Shown here piece after piece: positions 58,377-64,000 of a DNA stretch of 64,000 nt; positions within the stretch are counted from its first letter, which is position 1; the number at the start of each line of letters is the position of its first letter. A model generated the notes under the pieces. That model saw only the letters and a list, made by a program, of their open reading frames with translations, was not told the origin of the DNA and ran no database searches. Made by a program: the position numbers and the translations under genes. This DNA is from Saccharospirillum sp965652395 (lineage in GTDB: Bacteria; Pseudomonadota; Gammaproteobacteria; Pseudomonadales; Natronospirillaceae): positions 1 through 64,000 of the forward strand of contig CBFGUW010000022.1 of the NCBI GenBank assembly GCA_965652395.1, read 5' to 3'.

Positions 58377-59921
58377 TTACCAGGTCTGCGTCGCCTTGAA
58401 CTTGTCCAGGGCGTCCTTCAGCGATTTGGCAATGTCGTCATTGTAATTGCCGGTCTCGTTGATCTGTTTCATCAGATCAGCGTGCTCGCTGTTCATGTAG
58501 GAGTGCAGAGCCGCTTCGAAGCGACCGACTTCGCTGACTTCCAGCGACTTCAGGTAGCCTTCGTTGGCGGCATAAACCGAGACAGCCATTTCAGCAACCG
58601 ACAGCGGCGCGTATTGACCTTGCTTCATCAGCTCGGTTACGCGGGCACCGTGGTCCAGCTGGGCCTTGGTGGCTTCGTCCAGGTCGGACGCAAACTGGGA
58701 GAACGACGCCAGTTCACGGTACTGAGCCAGAGCGGTACGGATACCACCGGCCAGCTTCTTGATGACCTTGGTCTGAGCGGAACCACCCACACGGGATACC
58801 GAGATACCGGCGTTCATCGCCGGACGGATGCCGGAGTTGAACAGGTCGGTTTCCAGGAAGATCTGACCGTCGGTAATGGAGATCACGTTGGTCGGTACGA
58901 ACGCGGATACGTCACCACCCTGGGTTTCGATGATCGGCAGAGCGGTCAGAGAACCGGTCTTGCCTTTCACTTCACCCTTGGTGAACTGCTCGACGTAGTC
59001 GGCGTTGACGCGAGCGGCGCGTTCCAGCAGACGGGAGTGCAGGTAGAAAACGTCACCCGGGAAGGCTTCACGGCCCGGCGGACGACGCAGCAGCAGAGAG
59101 ATCTGACGATAGGCAACGGCCTGCTTGGACAGGTCGTCGTAAATGATCAGAGCGTCTTCGCCGCGGTCACGGAAATATTCACCCATGGTGCAGCCGGCAT
59201 AAGGCGCCAGGAACTGCATGGAGGCCGGCTCGGAAGCGGAGGCGGCGATGATGGTGGTGTACTCCATCGCGCCGTGCTCTTCCAGCTTGCGTACCACGTT
59301 GGCAATGGTCGACTGCTTCTGACCGATGGCAACATAGAAACACTTAATGCCGGAGCCTTTCTGGGCAATGATGGCGTCAACGGCCAGAGCAGTTTTACCG
59401 GTCTGACGGTCGCCAATGATCAACTCACGCTGACCACGACCGATCGGCACCATGGCGTCGACGGCTTTATAACCGGTCTGTACCGGCTGGTCGACCGATT
59501 GACGGGCGATTACGCCCGGCGCGACCTTCTCCAGAGGATCGGTCAGGTCGGTTTTGATCGGGCCTTTGCCATCGATCGGGTTACCCAGGGCGTCAACGAC
59601 GCGACCGAGCAGTTCCGGGCCGATGGGTACTTCCAGAATGCGACCAGTGCACTTACAGCTCTGACCTTCGGCCAGAGTTTTGTAGTCACCCAATACAATC
59701 GCACCTACAGAGTCTTGTTCGAGGTTCAGGGCCATGCCGAACAGGCCGCCCTGGAACTCGATCATTTCACCGGACATCACATCGGCCAGACCGTGGATAC
59801 GCACGATACCGTCGGAAACGCTGACGATGGTGCCTTCGTTCTGGGCCTTGGAGCTGGTATCAAGCTTGCTGATACGCTCCTTGATGATGTCACTGATTTC
59901 TGAAGGATTCAGTTGCTGCAT
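58377..59921 (-). CDS. atpA: ATP synthase F1 alpha subunit
   Basis: Alpha carries the non-catalytic nucleotide sites of F1. The 514-residue protein has the P-loop GDRQTGKT (170-177), the N-terminal SEISDIIKERISKLD, and NVISITDGQIFLETDLFNSG with RPAMNAGISVSRVGGSAQ near the catalytic arginine. The length is standard. Confidence 0.99.
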   Translation of the reverse strand: MQQLNPSEISDIIKERISKLDTSSKAQNEGTIVSVSDGIVRIHGLADVMSGEMIEFQGGLFGMALNLEQDSVGAIVLGDYKTLAEGQSCKCTGRILEVPIGPELLGRVVDALGNPIDGKGPIKTDLTDPLEKVAPGVIARQSVDQPVQTGYKAVDAMVPIGRGQRELIIGDRQTGKTALAVDAIIAQKGSGIKCFYVAIGQKQSTIANVVRKLEEHGAMEYTTIIAASASEPASMQFLAPYAGCTMGEYFRDRGEDALIIYDDLSKQAVAYRQISLLLRRPPGREAFPGDVFYLHSRLLERAARVNADYVEQFTKGEVKGKTGSLTALPIIETQGGDVSAFVPTNVISITDGQIFLETDLFNSGIRPAMNAGISVSRVGGSAQTKVIKKLAGGIRTALAQYRELASFSQFASDLDEATKAQLDHGARVTELMKQGQYAPLSVAEMAVSVYAANEGYLKSLEVSEVGRFEAALHSYMNSEHADLMKQINETGNYNDDIAKSLKDALDKFKATQTW

Positions 59922-59934
59922 TTCGTTTCCCTCA

Positions 59935-60471
59935 TTAGGAATTCATTGCGTCAGCGAGTTTGGCCAGCTTGCCACGGACCGAACCGTCGATGACTGTGTC
60001 ACCGGCTTTGATCACCACGCCACCAATCAGGGCTTCGTCGACTTCGACGGTCAGGCTGACCTGACGCCCGAGCTTGGTGGTGAGTTTTTCGGCCAGAGTG
60101 TTTTGCTGACTGTCGCTCAAGGAAAATGCACTGGTTACCAGAACGTCGGCGCTTTTTTCCTGTTCCGCTTTCAGCGTCTCGAATTGCTCGCTGATTTCGC
60201 CGAGCAAAGCCAGGCGGCGGTTTTCGGCCAGAACGTCAACCAGGTTGCTGGTTCCTTCGTTCAGGGCGTCACCCGCCACCTCTTTCAAGGCGCTGGCTTT
60301 GGCGCTTGCGGAGAGTTCAGGATTGGCAATCAGGTCTTTTACAACCTGCTGCTGGCTGATAGCGGCCAGAGTCGACAACGCGGTCGACCATGGCTGCAGC
60401 TGTTGGCTTTCCAGTGCGGCGTTGAACGCGGCTTTGGCGTAAGGACGGGCCAGCGTACTCAGTTCTGCCAT
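59935..60471 (-). CDS. atpH: ATP synthase F1 delta subunit
   Basis: Delta joins F1 to the peripheral stalk. The 178-residue protein has the N-terminal domain STLARPYAKAAFNAAL and a C-terminal domain ending VDEALIGGVVIKAGDTVIDG, then SVRGKLAKL, both diagnostic. It lies between atpF and atpA with short spacers. Confidence 0.97.
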   Translation of the reverse strand: MAELSTLARPYAKAAFNAALESQQLQPWSTALSTLAAISQQQVVKDLIANPELSASAKASALKEVAGDALNEGTSNLVDVLAENRRLALLGEISEQFETLKAEQEKSADVLVTSAFSLSDSQQNTLAEKLTTKLGRQVSLTVEVDEALIGGVVIKAGDTVIDGSVRGKLAKLADAMNS

Positions 60472-60480
60472 GATCCCCCC

Positions 60481-60951
60481 TTACAGCTCGGCTGCCAGTT
60501 TATCCAACAACTCGCTGTGTTTTTTCGCGTCGACTTCAGAGCCCAGGATTTTCTCGGCACCCGCCAGGGTCAGTTCGGAAATGCGGGCACGCAGCTCTTC
60601 ACGAGCAGCATTGACCTCTTTCTCGACTTCGGCCTGGGCGGAGGCAACGATGCGTTTGCCTTCCTCGCGAGCGTCCGCTTTCGCGTCGTCGACCATTTGC
60701 GCAGCGCGCTTATTGGCCTGCTCGAGGATGGCAGCCGCTTCCTGTTTGGCTTCCTGCAGCTTTTTCGCCGCTTCGTGCTGAGCCAGTTCAAGATCTTTCT
60801 CGGCACGGTCGGCAGAATCCAGCCCTTCGGCAATTTTCTTCTGGCGGGACTGCATGGCCTCCATGATCGGAGGCCAGACGAACTTGGCGCAGAACCAGAC
60901 GAAAATGGCAAAGACGACGATTTGTCCGATAAATGTTGCGTTGAAATTCAC
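60481..60951 (-). CDS. atpF: ATP synthase Fo b subunit
   Basis: The b subunit dimer is the peripheral stalk. The 156-residue protein has one N-terminal membrane helix (MNFNATFIGQIVVFAIFVWF) followed by a long charged helix of about 120 residues. The helix ends in the delta-binding end SEVDAKKHSELLDKLAAEL. Length equals that of E. coli b. Confidence 0.98.
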   Translation of the reverse strand: MNFNATFIGQIVVFAIFVWFCAKFVWPPIMEAMQSRQKKIAEGLDSADRAEKDLELAQHEAAKKLQEAKQEAAAILEQANKRAAQMVDDAKADAREEGKRIVASAQAEVEKEVNAAREELRARISELTLAGAEKILGSEVDAKKHSELLDKLAAEL

Positions 60952-61005
60952 GCCTTCACCTCGTGTTGGTTGATTTAATCAAAGTACCTCGAAGGGGCCT
61001 TTTGA

Positions 61006-61230
61006 TTAGGCCACCACGAAGATGAGGTACATGGCGATACCAACACCGATAATCGGGATTGCGTCGATCAGGCCGGCTACGATGAAGAATTTGGTTTGCA
61101 GCATGGGGCCCAGTTCAGGCTGACGAGCCGTGGATTCCATCAGCTTACCACCCAGCAGACCGATACCGATCGCAGCACCGATTGCACCGAAGCCCATCAT
61201 GATTGCAGCGGCAATGTATACCAGTTCCAT
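61006..61230 (-). CDS. atpE: ATP synthase Fo c subunit
   Basis: The c-ring subunit carries protons across the membrane. The 74-residue hairpin of two helices has the polar loop ARQPEL and the proton-binding carboxylate D56 in GLIDAIPIIGVG. The absence of the Gln/Ser/Thr set seen in sodium-type rings points to proton coupling. Confidence 0.98.
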   Translation of the reverse strand: MELVYIAAAIMMGFGAIGAAIGIGLLGGKLMESTARQPELGPMLQTKFFIVAGLIDAIPIIGVGIAMYLIFVVA

Positions 61231-61318
61231 GTCTTTCTCCTAAGTTTTATCAAGTTTTTAAAGTTAAGTTTTGCAAGTTCAAAACATCGGCTGGACCCGG
61301 ATACGAGCCCTGCCCGAA

Positions 61319-62203
61319 TCAGTGATCTTCGTGTGCCTGGCTCAGGTATACGATGGTCAACACCATGAAGATGAACGCCTGCAGCGGAATCACCATGATG
61401 TGGAAAATCGCCCAGGCCATCTGCAATACGCCACCGAAAATGGCCATGAAGATACCGGCACCGAACATCAGCGCGATCAGGATGAAGATCATCTCAGCCG
61501 CGTAGAGGTTACCGAAGAGACGCAAGCCAAGAGAGAACGGCTTGGCCAACAGACCGACCAACTCCAGGAAGAGGTTGAACGGTACGAAGATCCAATGGTT
61601 GAAAGGTGTGAAGGACAACTCTTTGATAAAGCCAAAGCCTTTCACCTTGAAGGAGTAGTAGATCATCAAAATGAATACGAAGGTCGCGGTACCCAAGGTG
61701 ATGTTCGGATCGGTCGAGGGAACGATCTTCTGATAGCTGACACCAGCCAGAGACAGCAGGTGGGGGATCAGGTCAACCGGGATGATGTCCATCAGGTTCG
61801 ATAGGAATACCCAGACGAAAACGGTCAGGGCGATGGGCGCGATCCATTTATTGGAGCGGCCGTGGAAGACGTCCTTCACCTGGTTCTCGGTGAATTCCAC
61901 CAGGGTTTCAACGAAGTTCTGCAAACCGGTGGGTACTCCGGAAGTGGCTTTTTTACCCACTCGCCAGAATAACAGCAGGAAGAGAGCGCCCAAACCGATG
62001 GACCAGATCATGCTGTCCAGGTGGAACGCCCAAAAACCCATCTGTTCCATTTCAACTTCGCAGTGGGCGACCGCCCAATGCGCATGTTCCGCCGTGGAGC
62101 CGTCGCACAGTTCCGCACCTTCTTCCAACTTGCCATAGGTCAGGTTGGTCAAATGGTGTTGAATGTACTCGCTCGCGTTAGCGTATCCGCCTTCACTTGC
62201 CAT
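61319..62203 (-). CDS. atpB: ATP synthase Fo a subunit
   Basis: Subunit a forms the proton half-channels beside the c-ring. The 294-residue protein has five to six helices and the key arginine segment KPFSLGLRLFGNLYAAEMIF, followed by the C-terminal helix GGVLQMAWAIFHIMVIPLQA. The N-terminal part is longer and more acidic than in E. coli, with His residues (EYIQHHLTNLTYGKL) also common in marine relatives. Confidence 0.98.
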   Translation of the reverse strand: MASEGGYANASEYIQHHLTNLTYGKLEEGAELCDGSTAEHAHWAVAHCEVEMEQMGFWAFHLDSMIWSIGLGALFLLLFWRVGKKATSGVPTGLQNFVETLVEFTENQVKDVFHGRSNKWIAPIALTVFVWVFLSNLMDIIPVDLIPHLLSLAGVSYQKIVPSTDPNITLGTATFVFILMIYYSFKVKGFGFIKELSFTPFNHWIFVPFNLFLELVGLLAKPFSLGLRLFGNLYAAEMIFILIALMFGAGIFMAIFGGVLQMAWAIFHIMVIPLQAFIFMVLTIVYLSQAHEDH

Positions 62204-62240
62204 AAGTCACTATACCCCTTTTGGCCGTCCCTAAGGACGG

Positions 62241-62657
62241 TTACTTAACCAGAAACGGTGCCAATGCTGCCGCCAGAGTGTTCAACACCAGTACGGTCAG
62301 CAGCATTGCAAAGGCATTCAGGCTGGGGTCGGCTCGCCAAAGCACCACCAGCCCGAGTGCCACAATAATCCATTTGCCAAACAGGCCCTGTGACGTTGCC
62401 GTTACAAAGAAGCCTGTCACGCGGGCGCCATAGTGGCGCATACTCCGCCAGGTAAAGTAGCCGTGGCCGATCACGCTCAACAGAGCCGCAGCCAGAACAG
62501 CTTTAACGGTTCCTGGGAACCAGAGGCTGGCGACCGCCAGCAAGATCAGCCCCGCGCCAGCCTGGAAAATAACCACCCGCCATACTTTGGGACGGGGTAC
62601 CGGGCGCGGTTTGGCCGGTGTAAACACTGTGAAGTCCCGGTTTTTATCGTTTGTCAT
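62241..62657 (-). CDS. atpI: ATP synthase operon protein I
   Basis: AtpI is a small membrane protein that helps c-ring assembly and is usually first in the operon. The 138-residue protein has a basic N-terminal arm and four helices (about 28-47, 50-70, 82-105 and 112-135), with LSVIGHGYFTWRSMRHYGAR in the middle. Sequence conservation in this family is low; position is the main evidence. Confidence 0.88.
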   Translation of the reverse strand: MTNDKNRDFTVFTPAKPRPVPRPKVWRVVIFQAGAGLILLAVASLWFPGTVKAVLAAALLSVIGHGYFTWRSMRHYGARVTGFFVTATSQGLFGKWIIVALGLVVLWRADPSLNAFAMLLTVLVLNTLAAALAPFLVK

Positions 62658-62857
62658 GCCGTACCGTTGTGCGTGTCTCGGCGTTGAATAACCCGCCCTA
62701 GTACAGGGTTATTCGGTTGTTTCCGGGGTTCAGTCAAAAAAACTCGGCAGAGTATATTGGGTTAAGCTGGGCGCTTCAACAATGAATCCGACGCCTTTTT
62801 TGGGAGACGGGGAACGCTTGGCGGGAGACGCTGAGACGCTTGAGCGTCGTCCCTACT

Positions 62858-63742
62858 CTACTTCACGTGATTCAGGATGCCGTCCAGCTCGTCCAGGCTG
62901 TTGTACTTGATGACCAGTGAGCCTTTACCCTTGGCGCCATGTTTAATGGCGACGCTGGCGCCCAAACGCTGGGAAAGCATGTCCTCCAGATTCTTAATGT
63001 TCGCGTCCTGCTTGGCTTCCCGGCCTGTCTTTCCTGCTTTACGGCCTTCGGCGAGGTTACGCACCAGTTGCTCGGTTTGACGCACAGTCATGCCTTTCGC
63101 CGCCACCTGGCGGGCGGCATCGATCTGGGCTTCACCCTGCAGCCCCAGCAAAGCGCGTGCATGGCCCATTTCCAGATCACCATGCTCAAGCATGCGACGC
63201 ACTTCGGCTTCCAGGCTGATCAAACGCAGTAAATTGGTGACGGTGACCCGGCTTTTGCCAACGGCGTCGGCGACGCCGGCCTGGGTGAGTTCGAATTCCT
63301 TCTGCAGGCGCTGCAGCGCAAACGCCTCTTCCATCGGGTTCAGATTTTCACGTTGGATATTTTCGATCAACGCCATGGCGATGGCGTCTTCGTCGGCCAC
63401 GTCCCGCACTACGGCGGGAATACTGTCGAGCCCGGCCATCTGAGAGGCCCGCCAGCGGCGTTCACCGGCGATCAATTCAAAACTTTGCGGCCCGAGCGGA
63501 CGCACCACAACCGGCTGCATGACGCCCTGGGCGCGGATGGAGGCGGCCAGTTCCTCCAGCGCTTCGGCGGACATGTCGCGGCGCGGCTGATAGGTGCCGC
63601 GCTGGATCCATTCCACCGGAAGCTCTCGGAGGGTACCGTCCCGGACTTCCTTCACCGGCTGTTCGGAAATGGCTTCCACTTCCTTGCGGGTGCTGATGAG
63701 GGCATCCAACCCACGGCCTAAACCTCGTTTCTTTGCTGCCAT
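62858..63742 (-). CDS. parB: Chromosome-partitioning protein ParB
   Basis: ParB is a CTP-dependent clamp that loads at parS sites near the origin and works with ParA to segregate chromosomes. The 294-residue protein opens KKRGLGRGLDALIS. It has the CTP/arginine box GERRWRASQMAGL, the helix-turn-helix LTQAGVADAVGKSRVTVTNL and a C-terminal dimer domain. It follows parA by 21 bases and precedes the atp operon, the usual order. Confidence 0.98.
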   Translation of the reverse strand: MAAKKRGLGRGLDALISTRKEVEAISEQPVKEVRDGTLRELPVEWIQRGTYQPRRDMSAEALEELAASIRAQGVMQPVVVRPLGPQSFELIAGERRWRASQMAGLDSIPAVVRDVADEDAIAMALIENIQRENLNPMEEAFALQRLQKEFELTQAGVADAVGKSRVTVTNLLRLISLEAEVRRMLEHGDLEMGHARALLGLQGEAQIDAARQVAAKGMTVRQTEQLVRNLAEGRKAGKTGREAKQDANIKNLEDMLSQRLGASVAIKHGAKGKGSLVIKYNSLDELDGILNHVK

Positions 63743-63763
63743 TGCGTTAGCGATTCCTATGAC

Positions 63764-64000
63764 TTACCCGGTGATATCGGCCGTATCCGGCGCTTTGATT
63801 CCTTCAACACGACGCACCAACTCACCAGCCATGGCGAGATAGGCCATGGCACCCTTGGATGACTTGTCGTATTGCAGCGCCGGCATGCCGTAGCTTGGCG
63901 CTTCGGCCAGGCGGACGTTGCGGGGAATAACGGATGAATAGACGGCGTCCCCGAAATGACTCTTGAGCTGGTCGGAAACATCGTTGGTCAGGCTGTTGCG
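63764..64000 (-). CDS. parA: Chromosome-partitioning ATPase ParA, C-terminal part
   Basis: Only the last 78 codons are inside the window; the gene continues past the right edge. The translated end contains SVIPRNVRLAEAPSYGMPAL and YDKSSKGAMAYLAMAGELVR, the C-terminal signature of Soj/ParA. The stop is 63764-63766. The P-loop lies outside the window and cannot be checked. Confidence 0.95.
   Translation of the reverse strand, partial: RNSLTNDVSDQLKSHFGDAVYSSVIPRNVRLAEAPSYGMPALQYDKSSKGAMAYLAMAGELVRRVEGIKAPDTADITG

Noticed and set aside
58482..59903. Long open frame opposite atpA (473 codons)
   Set aside because: Antisense shadow of a highly conserved gene; no recognisable domain.
62855..62880. 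TTCACGTGA at the end of parB as a parS site
   Set aside because: The core matches, but the outer bases of the 16-bp parS consensus do not. It is explained by the codons for the parB C-terminus.

Overview
The window is an almost fully coding stretch of a gammaproteobacterial chromosome: a bc1 complex, SspA/SspB, CmoA/CmoB, RF3, CpxR/CpxA, a type I LeuA and the classical parAB-atpIBEFHAGDC order. The right edge (parA, parB, atp, all leftward) is the neighbourhood that in this class normally lies next to gidA/gidB and oriC. A marine or halophilic Oceanospirillales-type organism (Saccharospirillum/Reinekea-like) is my guess from the sucrose/alpha-glucoside cluster and a Halomonas-type alpha-glucosidase; this is inference, not proof. 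I see no tRNA, rRNA, prophage, CRISPR array or transposase gene.

Layout. 0.1-5 kb (minus strand): sspAB, petABC and rplM-rpsI, each closed by a clear hairpin terminator. 5-14.3 kb: a LysR regulator divergent from a fatty-acid-hydroxylase-fold protein, prfC, a DUF418 membrane protein, a TetR regulator, cmoAB and a chemoreceptor. 14.5-22.6 kb: a sucrose/alpha-glucoside regulon with sucrose phosphorylase, binding protein and two permeases, a GH13_23 alpha-glucosidase and a LacI repressor. Four copies of a CTTAA-TTAAG palindrome in its two control regions tie it together; it has no ATPase gene of its own. 22.6-24.4 kb: an uncharacterised three-gene cassette with two DUF2589 paralogues. 24.5-30.4 kb: CbiM-like permease, rimI with a holD-like partner, leuA, a short-chain dehydrogenase, a PAP2 phosphatase and an Smr protein.

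30.5-41 kb: cpxRA with its own CpxR box, an EamA exporter divergent from an AraC regulator, a TetR-led membrane-protein operon with a perfect 21-bp operator, two GNAT acetyltransferases and ybaK, then a vWA lipoprotein followed by an ECF sigma/anti-sigma pair. 41-49 kb: small envelope proteins, rpiA and ilvA, an FNR/DNR-controlled copper nitrite reductase (nirK), DedA-like and DUF1206 membrane proteins. 49-55.4 kb: a small Pmp3 protein, a CHASE-PAS-GGDEF-EAL protein with a ruined GGDEF site, and a tightly overlapped operon of an EamA transporter, a TMEM86/YhhN-type lysoplasmalogenase and an alkylglycerol-monooxygenase-like hydroxylase, suggesting ether-lipid turnover. 55.6-64 kb: the complete F1Fo ATP synthase operon, parB and the end of parA.

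The most unusual signal is intergenic. Four copies of a 113-115 bp structured element (28.0, 39.5, 42.8 and 43.9 kb) share a cloverleaf-like head and stem base, including two conserved mismatches. Each carries a different stem segment of about 15 bp that nevertheless pairs with its own partner arm. A separate 267-bp element with near-perfect 33-bp terminal inverted repeats and nested hairpins lies at 49.2 kb.
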